A DNA stretch of 64,000 nt from positions 24,620,501-24,684,500 of the forward strand of contig NC_080397.1 in the NCBI RefSeq assembly GCF_030265065.1. The letters are read 5' to 3'. Below the pieces are notes generated by a model. It saw only the letters and a list, made by a program, of their open reading frames with translations, was not told the origin of the DNA and did no database searches. The translations under genes were made by a program, and so were the position numbers. The stretch is from Corythoichthys intestinalis. Lineage: Eukaryota > Chordata > Actinopteri > Syngnathiformes > Syngnathidae. Positions 53,199-63,928 of the stretch are shown here, one piece after another (position 1 is the stretch's first letter; each line of letters starts with the position of its first letter).

Positions 53199-56003
53199 CG
53201 AATTGGCTATCGACAGAGAGGTTTTGATCCAGGCACGGAGATAATTTATGGCATGCGGTGCTGTAGTGAGACTGATATGTACTTGTTTATTTTTCACCAA
53301 TTGGATGACATTCTGTCTTATCCTAGGTTTAAATATGTTGAACTTGAACATTTTGTCTCCTTTCACTCCATTGTTTGCTGTTTTCCGAGACAGATTCCCA
53401 TCTTCCACACCAACCACTAAAGCTCCCCGACTTCTGACCTGTGATGCCTACCAGATCTCACCTCGACTAATGCATAAGTATTTAGATTGATGACTAAGAC
53501 ACGAAGCTCAAGAATTGGGACCCATGGTGGGACAATGCTGTTTGGCAACTGATTGGACATGAGTTCAAATACCCCTTGACATGTGTTCTTTAGGTACTGA
53601 ATGTTTTTGTATACAGGTCACTGTGATCCGAGGGACCTGCTGACATTGGACTGCATCACGGTGAATCCAATCACATTTGAGGTAGCTTTGAATGGTTTTA
53701 TTAATGTGCCCTAGCACCCCTGTAACCAGGAGGCAACCAAGGGCATCACAAAGACGCTCAAGAAACTCCAGTGTTGATGATTTAATTCAAAGGTGGAAGT
53801 GACAAAGTACTAATTAATTTTAATGTAGATTGGACACTGAGAGGTGGAGGCGTGCGATATTTTTAAGATTTTCCGCGATTCGGCTGGTGGTTTGGATGGA
53901 CAAGTAAGTTGAAAGAGTGAAGTGTTTGGCGCAGTATGTTAAGTTTTTGGATAGAGGAACGGGAATGTATGAATAATTTTACAAATATGTGTACTCATAC
54001 TTGTTTTTATATATTGTTCCATTTTGAAGTTTGCGTGTGACTTACTCCTCATCCTTAAAATTAGGCTGTTGGGTGTGTGAGGTCTCCTCACCTTGCTTGG
54101 GAAAGGGGCCAGAACAGGAGAAGGTAGAGAGTCAGATGTGCAGAGTAGGACGCAGAGTTTGAGTTAGTGAAAACTAAGCAAGTAGATTAATATGGTAAAG
54201 TGATTAGCCATTAATGAATTGTTACAAGAGGAGAAGTGGAAGCAGCTGAAGTAAATCTTAAAATTGACAAAGAGCAACTATTGATTCACGAAAGAATGAG
54301 AGGGGACCTGTCTTGAGTCACGTTCGAAATATTAGACGATATGCAATCTAATTTTGATTTTTAAGGACTTGAAAATGCCAAATTTTGCTAAAATGTAATC
54401 TTTTGGATCACATGCTGATATAATCTGGCTATTTTTGAATTCAGCTGTGACCAAAATAATGGGATTAACGTTTTTATTAATTTCGGAATCTGGGATGTGA
54501 AGAGAAGTCCAATATATGTAAATTTTGTTGTAATGAAATTATAGTGGGAAATAAGTGGCCAGTTTCGTCGAGAGATGCCACAGCCGAATTTAATTGACAA
54601 ATTACTAAAGAGGGAGCAGACAAATTTGAGAGAGAAATAAACTTTATTTGGTATTACGCTAAACGACGTTATTCTGGGAAAATTGTTAATTTTGTAATCA
54701 TGTAAGAATTTTGTTTGTAAAGTTGGGAAAATTGCGTTTTCGTATGGCTTATGATGATTTCAAATTTACATTGGAGAGAACAAATTTCCCAGAATAACGC
54801 CAATTTTGATTTTTCATTTTTTGATTTTTGATTTTTGATTTTTATTTTTCATTTTTGATTTTGATTTTTTCATTTTTGTTTTTATTTTTCATTTTTAAGT
54901 TCAAATGGTTTTGATAAATTGAGGCTCAAGTACTTTTGTTTGGCTAATAGCAAGTACTATTGAGAGCGACCAGCATTGCTGTTTTTAGATAGGCTGACTC
55001 ATTTTATGTTTAATTGTTTATGATTTGATGTTTTTCTATTGCATTCTGTGTTTTTTAGTTGAACAGATTACAGCACAAAAGAGGGTGGTGTCAGTGTTGA
55101 TATAGTATAAGATATTGATGATTTCATCTTGTTTTCTGAACTGCATTCTCGACCACTGGGCACTGCGTTAAGGATTGCGATTATTGTTTTCTTCAACACA
55201 CATTGACAAAAGGGATTAGTTTCAACCCGAGCCATGGAATATCAACATGTGACTGACCCTTTTCATGGACCGAACCCTTTTCCCGAGGAGTAAGTTATGG
55301 GCCCAATCCCTTATAACACCAAGGCCATGAGATTGCAGCGTTGCTGACTTTAACTTTGCACACCTGTTTGGGACAGACTCTGGGAATTCGTGTGTGCTCA
55401 CCCTTGGGAAATGGAAATGTGTTTTGCTTTCTGGACTCAGATATTATGGTTTATTTTTTAATTGTTTATATTGTAAGTTTTTCGTTTCTTTGTTTTACCG
55501 TTTTTGTCCCGTCACCTCTCGCGTGGTTTGTGATGTATTTTTCTTTGAGTCTACTTGGGTTTTGTTGTTGTTTTTCTTTTGCTGATTTGTTGTTTTGTTT
55601 TTTAGTTGGGTGGATTCAATTTTCAATTAGAATCCTAAAGAGGGAATTGAAGAATTATATTTCCATTTATTCACAATAATTATATATGGACATTGCATTC
55701 TCCCTCATAAGACAGTGTATGCCTTCGAGTAGCAACACATCTGGAAAATATTAGCTAGGGGTTCACAATGCGCATTCCAAGGAATTTCACCCTCCCCCAA
55801 GTTAGGGAGAAAAGGACTCCAACCAGAGAGAGAAACACTTTTGTCTTGCGTCTCGTCCGGGCCATGTCTCGTTTATTCTGTCTGTGTGTCTTTCAATGTA
55901 AAGTCTTTGTTCTTTTTCATTTCCGAATTCTATGTCATCATCTCCTGTTCTTTATAAGAATAAAACAACCTGTAACAAGGATAAATCGACTAATTTCCTT
56001 CAG
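53199..56003. other. Unassigned interruption 2 of the tRNA array
   Basis: 2805 bp that replace one expected Leu gene. Base composition is T-rich to the right, with a TTTTGATTTTT-type low-complexity tract (54782-54897) and long T-rich stretches at 55460-55610. The last 250 bp contain an AATAAA (about 55960) and end abruptly at array sequence. Open frames here are low-complexity and hydrophobic, and I recognise none. The last part could be the end of an old retroelement, but no terminal repeat pair or enzyme domain was found. Confidence 0.4.
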
Positions 56004-56403
56004 TATCCTGCAGTTGGCTGGATGGAAGACTTTAGAGTCAATGGAAGGCTTTCAAAGAACCAACCAATTTTACTGTTTGCTTATCTGATTCTATGTAGAC
56101 TCGTGCATTCTTCAACAATCTGGTCGTGCGGGGCTTGTTTTCCTATAAGTAAATTTAAGTTTCTTTACCTGTAATTCTAATAAGCAATGGACACATCAAG
56201 ACCACAAAGATTGCCGATTTCTGATGATCAAATACTAAAGGCAAGGCAAATTTCATCGGATTAATTGCACGAACTGAGGAGAGGTCATTTTCCTGTGATC
56301 AAGTAGACTGAAGGGTAAGGCTTTAAACAACCAGTACAACATTCTGAAGCCAACCCTAACCATTTTGCCTGCAACACAGTGCCAAAGAAGATACAGGTCT
56401 AAG

Positions 56404-56455
56404 TAGCAGAGGATGGTTTCGATCCATCGACCTCTGGCTTATGGGCCACTCTGCT
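56404..56455 (-). pseudogene. tRNA-iMet, 20-bp D-arm deletion
   Basis: Anticodon stem also changed (CTCTGGC on +); partner of Leu-CAG at 56558. Confidence 0.86.
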
Positions 56456-56557
56456 TTTTATGCATCAAAATTGAATTCTTCACTGATTTTACCGACAATT
56501 CGTAACAGAAACTATGGATTGAATGCTTAAGGTTTGCGCATTAGAGGTGTGAAACAG

Positions 56558-56639
56558 GGTAGTGTGGCCGAGCGGTCCAAGGCGCTGGATTCAGGTTCCA
56601 GTCTCTCTGGGGGCGTGGGTTCGAATCCCACCACTGCCA
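56558..56639 (+). tRNA. tRNA-Leu (CAG)
   Basis: One A to T in the variable-arm loop; otherwise intact. Confidence 0.92.
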
Positions 56640-57028
56640 CTTGGTATCCAGTTGTTGGCTGGATTGAAGGCGTTAGAGGCGATGGAAGGCTTTCAAGGAA
56701 CAAACGATTGTAGTCTTTCCTTAACTGATTCTGTGTACGCTCACGCATTCTTCAACAATCTGGTCATGTGGGGGTTCTTTTCCTATATCTTAATTATCTT
56801 TACTAGTCATGCTAATCAGTAATGGATACTTAAAGACCAGAACGTTGGGGATTTCTCATGATCAAATAGGCAAATTTCATTCAATTAAATAGCACAAATT
56901 GTGGAGAGGTCATTTTCCTATGATCAAGAAGACTGAAGGGTAAGACTTTAAACAACCAGTATAACATTCTGAAGCCAACCCTAACCATTTTGCCTGCAGC
57001 ACCGTGCCAAAGAAGACACAGGTCTAAG

Positions 57029-57101
57029 TAGCAGAAGATGGTTTCGATCCATCGACCTCTGGGTTATGGGCCCAGCACGCTTCCGCTGCACCACATGTGC
57101 T
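57029..57101 (-). pseudogene. tRNA-iMet, degenerate
   Basis: Acceptor 5' strand rearranged (CACATGTGCT on +) and one acceptor 3' change. CAT loop and T loop intact. Confidence 0.75.
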
Positions 57102-57193
57102 GAGCTTGAATTGTTCACTGCTTTTGACCAACGATTTGTAACAGAAACCATGGATTGTTTGCTCAAGGTCTGTGCATTGCAGGTGTGAAACAG

Positions 57194-57275
57194 GGTAGTG
57201 TGGCCGAGCGGTCCAAGGCGCTGGATTAAGGTTCCAGTCTCTCAGGAGGCGTGGGTTCGAATCCCACCACTGCCA
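57194..57275 (+). tRNA. tRNA-Leu (AAG)
   Basis: Intact body; last tRNA of the array. Confidence 0.94.
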
Positions 57276-57359
57276 CTTGGTATCCTGCAGTTGGCCGGAT
57301 GGAAGACTTTGGAGTCAATGGAAAGCAAAGCACTTTTTTAGATTTTTTACAGAGTAAAC

Positions 57360-58401
57360 CAGGGGTCCCCAAACTACGACCCGCGGGCCCCCTGAACAAT
57401 ACCAGAGAGCATTTTGAATTATTTTTTTTTCTCAATAGTGTTATTTATTTCCTGTCCTTTTTCTGTGAAGAACGCAGACAGGGTTATTTGGTTATTATCT
57501 ATTTAATTAATAGTGTTATTTAGGGCTGTCAAACGATTAAAAATTTTAATCGAGTTAATCACAGCTTAAAAATTAATTAATCGTAATTAATTGCAATTCA
57601 AACCATCTATAAAATATGCCATATTTTTCTGTAAGTTATTGTTGAAATGGAAAGATAAGCCACAAGACGGATCTATACATTCAACATTCTGTACATAAGT
57701 ACTGTATTTGTTTATTATAACAATAAATCAACAAGATGGCATTAACATTATTAACATTCTGTTAAAGCGATCCATGGATAGAAAGACTTGTAGTTCTTAA
57801 AAGATAAATGTTAGTACAAGTTATATAAATTTTATATTAAAACCCCTCTTAATGTTTTCGTTTTAATAAAATTTGTAAAATTTTCAATCAAAAAATAAAC
57901 TAGTAGCTCGCCATTGTTTATGTCAATACTTACAAAAAGCTCATGGTGCTGAAACCAATAAAATCAGTAGCACCCAAACACCAGTTGAGGGCGACAAAAC
58001 ACCAAAAAACACAAGTAACAAGTGGACATGACAGTGTGCTGTCATTTTAATCTGTTTGAGCAGGGCATGTGCGTTAAATGCGTCAAATATTTTAACGTGA
58101 TTAATTTTAAAATTAATTACCGCCCGTTAACGCGATAATTTTGACAGCCCTAGTGTTATTATTATTTATTATTATCATTATATTATATTACATTATTATT
58201 TTTATTTTATTTTATTTACTTTTGTTCCGTGAAGAATCCAGAAAGGGTTATTTGATTGTGGCTTTCTGGAAAACAATACATTTTTACATTTAGACACTCC
58301 TGCAATCGTCACACTTTTTCTGTTACAAACTGAACCTGGCCCCTCATCAGAGAAGGGAAAGGTTATGTTGCCCTCACAGAAAAAAGTTTGGGGACCCCTG
58401 G
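57360..58401 (+). mobile_element. hAT-type non-autonomous transposon (outer)
   Basis: Ends are CAGGGGTCCCCAAAC and its complement. The 8-bp flanks are GAGTAAAC (57352-57359) and GACTAAAC (58402-58409), a target-site duplication with one change. It has no transposase frame. It contains the second element at 57521-58152, so its own sequence is only about 410 bp. Confidence 0.88.
57521..58152 (+). mobile_element. hAT-like MITE nested in the element at 57360
   Basis: Ends are TAGGGCTGTCAAA and TTTTGACAGCCCTA. The 8-bp duplication GTGTTATT is perfect (57513-57520 and 58153-58160). It is AT-rich with TTAATCG-type subterminal motifs and no coding content. A second copy lies at 59300. Confidence 0.92.
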
Positions 58402-58422
58402 ACTAAACTGATATGTACAAGC

Positions 58423-60050
58423 AGGCCCGGAGTGACTAATCGGGAGCTTCTGGGCGATTCCAGAAGGGCCGGTCGGCCAGATGGGCCGGTCCGGGTTTTA
58501 TTAAAAAAAAAAAAAAAAATTACACTGTTATAATTTTTTGTTTGGTATTTATTTATGACAGCGTCACTGAGTATAACTTACATTCTGTTACCGCTGTCCC
58601 TGTGGGCCGTCTTAAAAAACAAACAAACATATATATATATATATATTACAGTATTATTTTTTTTCCAGACTCATCCTCACGTGTGCAGACGAAAAATACA
58701 GCATGCAGCTCCGCCCCCTAATTGTAGTCTGTATTGAGCCAAATTAGCTGCTATCTCGGTGCTCGGATGGATAAAAAGAGCAAGGGTGGCGCTGAAAAGT
58801 AAGAATTAAAAAGAGAAAAGCACTCGTGAAAGAATCGGCAAAATGCGCGAAAATAGCTAATTTTTTTCATGCAACGACCTTGCCTCCTCAAACTACAGAG
58901 GATTACAACGAAAGTGGTAAGGCCAGATGACGAATAGAATGCAACTTGCACCGTGTGATACGACAATATGTAATTGTGGAAACTTTGGCTTCTTCTAGCA
59001 CCTCACAAGGGATATGTAGCAGCAAGCATTAGCCATAATGAACACACCACAGGTGCAGAGCTGGAAGGTAGGATTGCCATGTCGTTCAGCGAGTGAACAT
59101 TAGAATTAATATAATCAATTACGTGGCGTTTTTAAAGTGGAAATGGAAAATGGATAATAGCATCATTAGAAGTTGTTACAATGTGCAATACGTATTCTTT
59201 ATTTTTCATATTGTTATGTTGCTATGTTTGTTTTATCTGTAAGCACTCATTTTGTTAATATTTGATGTTGCAGAAAAGGTCTTATTTATTAATTTATTTT
59301 AGGGCTGTCAAAATGATCGCGTTAACGGGCGGTGATGAATTTTTTAAATTAATCACGTTAAAATATTTGACGCAATTAACGCACATGCCCTGCTCAGACA
59401 GATTTAAATGACAGTACAATGACATGCCCACTTGTTAATTGTGTTTTATGGAGTTTTGCCGCCCTCTGCTGGCGCTTGGGTGCGACTGATTTTATAGGCT
59501 TCAGCACCCATGAGCATTGTGTAAGTAATTATTGACATTTATTTTTTGATTGAACATTTTACAAATTTTATTAAAACGAAAACATTAAGAGGGGTTCTAA
59601 TATAAAATTTCTATAACTTGTACTAACATTTATCTTTTAAGAACTACAAGTCTTTCTGTCCATGGATCGCTTTAACAGAATGTTAATAATGTTAATGCCA
59701 TCTTGTTGATTTATTTATTAATTACGATTAATTTTTAAGCTGTAATTAACTCGATTAAAAATTTTAATCGTTTGACAGCCCTAATTTATTTTTCAAATGT
59801 ATCAATATCGTTTTTTTTTTTAAATCCATTTTTAAATTTGTTCAAAATATGTTATGTTGCACTTGTTAAAATAAAGCCACCTTGTTAAACAACCATTACC
59901 TGCACTAAATTGGAATACACAGAATTACAGTGCACGGCCTTAGAGAACACTGAACTTAACACGTGTATGCATAATGACATTATTTTAAATGAGTGGGCCG
60001 GTCTGAGGCATGAAATTCCAGGGCCGAAAATGAGTCCCACTCCGGCCCTG
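58423..60050. mobile_element. hAT-type non-autonomous transposon
   Basis: The left end is CAGGCCCGGAGTG and the complemented right end CAGGGCCGGAGTGGGACTC. The 8-bp duplication TGTACAAG is perfect (58415-58422 and 60051-60058). Inside are a poly-A tract (58503-58519), a TA repeat (58627-58647) and a nested MITE (59300-59783). No transposase frame was seen. Confidence 0.9.
59300..59783 (-). mobile_element. hAT-like MITE, inverted second copy
   Basis: Same family as 57521-58152 but opposite orientation and internally shorter (484 bp). Target duplication ATTTATTT is perfect (59292-59299 and 59784-59791). Confidence 0.92.
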
Positions 60051-60252
60051 TGTACAAGCAACAGATTTTGAAGGGTGCATCAGTTCTATATATCTTGTAC
60101 AGTAGATGGCGGTATACACTTAAGTTGCTTACAATCCGCCGTTAATCAAGAGAAGAAGAAGGGGAAAAGGAAGAGGAGGTAGGAAGTCGGAACGAAAGTC
60201 AGGCTTCCATCGCACAACAGCAAGCCGTCGAAGTTGATATGAAAACTTCAAA

Positions 60253-60430
60253 ATGTTGAAAGATTTGGTAAAGCAGCGACTAAGTGCCGCCGCCGACGAA
60301 ATCTTTGCCCTGTTTGAACAAACTATAGCGTCGTACGAGGAACAACTTTGTCGAGCGAGAGAAGACAATGCAACACAACGACCACAGCTCGAGACTGTTT
60401 ACAAGAGTCACGTTGTTCTCTGCGCCGAAG
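60253..60430 (+). CDS. First coding exon of a fish C2H2 zinc-finger gene
   Basis: It begins MLKDLVKQRLSAAADEIF and continues ALFEQTIASYEEQLCRARED, the amphipathic N-terminal helix pair that opens many fish C2H2 zinc-finger proteins (usual form M-L-R-x-L-V-K-Q-R-L-x-A-A-x-E-E-I-F-G-L-F-E-R-T-I). These are predicted nuclear DNA-binding proteins whose fingers are in later exons. The reading frame stays similar to the family up to about residue 59, where GAAG is followed by GTTTGT at 60431, a plausible donor. A purine-rich 5' UTR (about 60150-60180) precedes it. No finger exon is seen in this window; downstream DNA is transposons and other fragments, so the gene is either split by long introns or orphaned. 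Confidence 0.75.
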
Positions 60431-60756
60431 GTTTGTTGAATGTCGATTTAACCATTTTACACAGTGGTTTAAACACTCGTTTTCTTCACGCTTCACAATG
60501 TAGGTGTATTCGTCCTCGATTTAAACCGTCGTACTCTTGCCGTCGTGCTGTGGCTTTTTTGCATTCGTCTTGAGAACCATTTGCAGTCGTGTTGCGAGCC
60601 TTGCATTTGTGCTGTAGGAATAATGTACTGCACGAATGCTATTTTTAGACCGTGATGTTGCCATCGTAACGCGCAAGTGGGACATTGTACATACGCCCTC
60701 ACATAAAATCCATTATATTTCTGCTTGTTTTCTCCGGTAATCATTCAAAAATAAAC
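60431..60756. other. Intron or intergenic DNA
   Basis: No gene recognised. CpG content is moderate (for example 60515-60550). Confidence 0.4.
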
Positions 60757-60906
60757 ATGCCGACCAAACACTGCTGTTATGGAACTTGTAGAAACGACCC
60801 TAGACATTACGACATAAGAAGGATGTTTCCCCAAACCCCCCAAAAATGGAAGAATGAAAGGATTGAGTTGAGCAAGTCAAGCTACATGGCTCTGGAATCA
60901 AGATAG
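60757..60906 (+). CDS. THAP-like domain, N-terminal fragment
   Basis: From the ATG at 60757 the frame reads MPTKHCCYGTCRNDPRH, which matches, as I remember them, the opening of fish THAP-domain proteins (Met-Pro, then the first Cys pair of the C2CH zinc site within CCYGTC). KWKNE further on could correspond to the conserved Trp region. The frame stops after 49 residues, before the second Cys-His pair, exactly where the hAT-like element at 60907 begins. An exon end, or truncation by that insertion, is likely. THAP domains bind DNA and occur in host factors and P-element-like transposases; which applies here cannot be told. Confidence 0.5.
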   Translation: MPTKHCCYGTCRNDPRHYDIRRMFPQTPQKWKNERIELSKSSYMALESR

Positions 60907-62186
60907 TAAGGGTGTAACGGTACATGTATTTGTATTGAACGGTTTCGGTACGTGGTGCTCTGTTCAGAACGGAGGCATACCGAACGAGTTTCTGACGTAA
61001 TGTAACCCTTGCTGTTCGAGGCTGTGAGTCGATCGGATTACAGTTTCTTTGTGTAGAATATATTTACTCCGTACTTCTCTACTATGAGGACCAACACGGT
61101 AGGACAGTAAAACCCAGAAACGTCAACGGCGCGACAACGTGGCCGCTGCGAGAACGCAGTGAAACGCGGGCGTCAAAGTCAATCAGCCAATGCACAGCAG
61201 TCGCAGTACGGCCGCGTGTTAGACGCGTCCCAGAAGTGGCCCAACACGACGTACGTGAAAAGAACGGCAAAGTTTATTATTTGACGCAAGACGCGCCCCT
61301 CCTGGATCAATACTACTACCGGTAGCTAGGATCGGGCAGACCGGAAGTCACTCGTGTAAAAATGTGGTGGATCCGGTCAATTTTCAAACTAATATGCAAT
61401 CGTAACCTGCTTTTTGAGTCCTCTTGAGTGGTAGAATGGGGCACAGTTGACTTGTCTTTGATGATTTACTGCTGTCTTCTCTGCTATCATAATAACCAAC
61501 ACGGCCCCGTGTTCAATACAAAACCCTCCTACCAACCCAAAACAAGTAGGAACTAATATTCACATAGGAACTAAAGTTATACAACATAAAATATACAATA
61601 TAAATGAATACTACATCACATTTGTAAAATATAAACACATAATAAAATAAATAATAGCCCATTTAAATAAAATAAATTGAAATCAGCTAAAACACCCGTA
61701 ATTAAATAATAATAATACACAGATCCTACTTACACAATTAAATTTATTAATTTCTGTGTGGCGCTTTAACTTGAGAAAATCCACCAATTAAGCTTTTGAA
61801 AACCGTTGATAAGAAAAAGAAAATGATTCATTGAGGCATTTCATTTGTAAAATACATGTTAAAATCTTTGTCATTGGGATTGCTTTTCTCTTTAGCACAG
61901 GACTTCTTTTTTCTTCTTTCTTTCAGGAAGAAAGCTGACCAATACGCGGGGTCTGAAAGGCAAATTGTTGTTGGATTATCTTTAAATACCCGCTACTTTT
62001 TGAGCAGAATTCTAGCTTTGTATAGGTTAATGTTCCTATTGTTGAAAGCACAAAGGTGTGTAATAAACAACTAGCACATTTATATTTTACATTTTGTTTT
62101 CTAACTCTACCGAAAATGAACCGAACCGTGACCTCAAAACCGAGGTACGTACCGAACCAAGATTTTTGTGTACCTTTACACCCCTA
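60907..62186. mobile_element. hAT-like element with GGTGTAACGGTACA ends
   Basis: The left end TAAGGGTGTAACGGTACA pairs with the complemented right end TAGGGGTGTAAAGGTACA. Subterminal blocks with GGTTCGGT-type motifs follow at the right. The 8-bp flanks do not match clearly, so the exact insertion boundaries are uncertain. No transposase frame is seen in the 1.28 kb; a CpG-rich patch (61080-61330) is unlike the AT-rich remainder. Confidence 0.72.
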
Positions 62187-62217
62187 ATATCTATCTATCT
62201 ATATATATATATATATT
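62187..62217. repeat. ATCT/AT microsatellite
   Basis: Several TATC units run into about nine AT units, directly after the hAT-like element. Confidence 0.85.
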
Positions 62218-62489
62218 TCAAAATGGGGAAAAAAACTAAGTCATTTACTAAACGATGGCACCTGTTCTGTGCAACGTTGCTGTAAAATATAAATACTGCA
62301 AATTGTGTACCTGCACAGATAGAGGAAACAAACCACAACCACTGATATCTCTTGGAGAGATCATGAAGAATCGCATCCTTAATTTCTTTAAAGTTTTATA
62401 TCTTTTTAAAAAATTAACAGTGCTGTAGGTGTCAGTCAGCAGTTGAGCTTGGAGTGGGGCAATGATAAAATTGGTGGGTCTTTTCTTCA
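62218..62489. other. Unassigned DNA
   Basis: No recognisable gene or element end. Confidence 0.4.
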
Positions 62490-62493
62490 TATG

Positions 62494-63338
62494 CAGTGGT
62501 ACCTCTACATACGATCACTTCGACACACGATCTTTTCGACATCCGACGTAAAATTTGAGCCGCCATTTGTTTCTACATCCGACGAGTTGCTCGAAATACA
62601 TGACAGCACTGCAAACGAACGCACGGTGGCTTTTCTTGTGTGAGAAATCAACACAGTTTTCAAAAAAAGTTGATACAGTTGGAGAAACAAGGAAAAAAGT
62701 GATGCTTACCTTTGAAATGAAGATGCAAGTTATAGAAAAATATGAGCTTGGTGTGCGCGTCCCTGAACTGGCTCAACAATACAGCTCCATGGTCCTCTTC
62801 CGACCACCGTTCGCCACTATTTATAAGTTAAGGTGACAATTATTATTGTGGTAACATTGCCAAGGAAATCGCCAGCTTCGTCACGTTTTTATCATTTATT
62901 TAAGAACTTATCCAACACAAAACGCCCATTGTCTTAAGCAGTTGACTGCTCTCAAGAAAACGAAAGTATTATCTCTACCGCACCGACCTATCTCACCGTG
63001 ACGTCAGCTTCGCGGTGCGTTCAGGGACAGTAAAAAGTGTCCGCCATATTAGAATCCAATTCGTTACATTATTTACAGGAATAATTATTAATTCTTCTTA
63101 TTATTATTATATTATTCTGACTTATTTATTTATAACTTATTTGTTTTTCTATGTTTAATTGCCATTTGTAACAGTGCCAGCAGTATTTATTAAGAATTTA
63201 GTGTATGTTTTTAGGCTTTGGAACGAATTAATGGAATTATAATGTATTCCTATGGGAAAATCCTGCTCGACATACGACCATTTCGACTTACAAACAAGGT
63301 CCTGGAACGAATTAAATTCGTATGTAGAGGTACCACTG
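62494..63338 (+). mobile_element. Tigger/pogo-type DNA transposon remnant
   Basis: Ends are CAGTGGTACCTCTACATACGA and its near-complement, flanked by TATG on both sides (62490-62493 and 63339-63342), which includes the TA expected for this superfamily. On +, about 62690-62790 reads KKVMLTFEMKMQVIEKYE, then LGVRVPELAQQY. This is the psq/CENP-B-type helix-turn-helix at the start of Tigger transposases. The remaining transposase, including the DDE core, is absent, and the element is only 845 bp. Confidence 0.82.
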
Positions 63339-63342
63339 TATG

Positions 63343-63870
63343 ACCTTTGTTGCCAAAAGCATTGGTTTGAGCACTTCCACCATCTGCTTCAGCATTTGAG
63401 ATGTCGGACTCAGTCACATTCTTCCTCACCTTAAAAACAAAAAAATAAAACAAAAAATATCAGCTACTTAATAGCTTTTGAGTTGAAATCCTGATTTTTT
63501 TATGTTGGAAGTATTGAGTGAATTAAAAAATGAATGAATTGAATGTATAGACATGAAAAATGCAATAATTACTTTTCAATATGTAAGCTACATTAATTAT
63601 CATTCACAACACCTTATGTATCTCGGAAGCTATTAAAACCATTTTTATAGCTTATTGTGTCAAAGTGGCAGTTATAACAGTTTGTCGTAAACTAGATGGA
63701 AAGTGGTTCTCAAATAATATTAAAAAAAATCAGTAAATTCATGTAGGCTTGTTCGTTATTCATTTTCATCCAGTTTAGGGTCCAGGTTTATTTTATATCA
63801 TTCAACACCAAATGTCATCAAAATAATACATGTAAATTAAAAAATCAATTACATTGCAAAACTTTCTTAC
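63343..63870 (-). other. AT-rich DNA with a possible minus-strand exon
   Basis: On the minus strand a frame (KVRKNVTESDISNAEADGGS) follows a T-rich tract ending in TTTTTAAG at about 63431, which could be a splice acceptor. The family is not recognised. Confidence 0.25.
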
Positions 63871-63928
63871 CTCAAGTGATGAAAGCAAAGCAGTGAAGGA
63901 ATCTGTCACCAGCAGCCAGTGAACCATA

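Larger units (their letters stand above)
56004..57325. repeat. Tandem tRNA array, block 3 (right end)
   Basis: Homology resumes just 3' of where a Leu gene should end and stops about 50 bp after the last Leu. Only two Leu and two iMet loci remain. Confidence 0.95.

Noticed and set aside
55341-56003. End of an old retroviral or LTR element (AATAAA, abrupt end, hydrophobic frame)
   Set aside because: No paired terminal repeat, primer site or enzyme domain visible. The hydrophobic frame is explained by T-rich sequence.
942-57325. CRISPR-like regular repeat-spacer pattern
   Set aside because: The regular units are whole tRNA genes with long homologous spacers in an animal genome, not short repeats with unique spacers.
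57226-57523. Frames on both strands across the array's right end
   Set aside because: They span the Leu gene and hAT terminus; chance frames.
61082-61270. Minus-strand 62-residue frame in the CpG-rich patch of the hAT-like element
   Set aside because: High GC alone keeps it open. No transposase motif.
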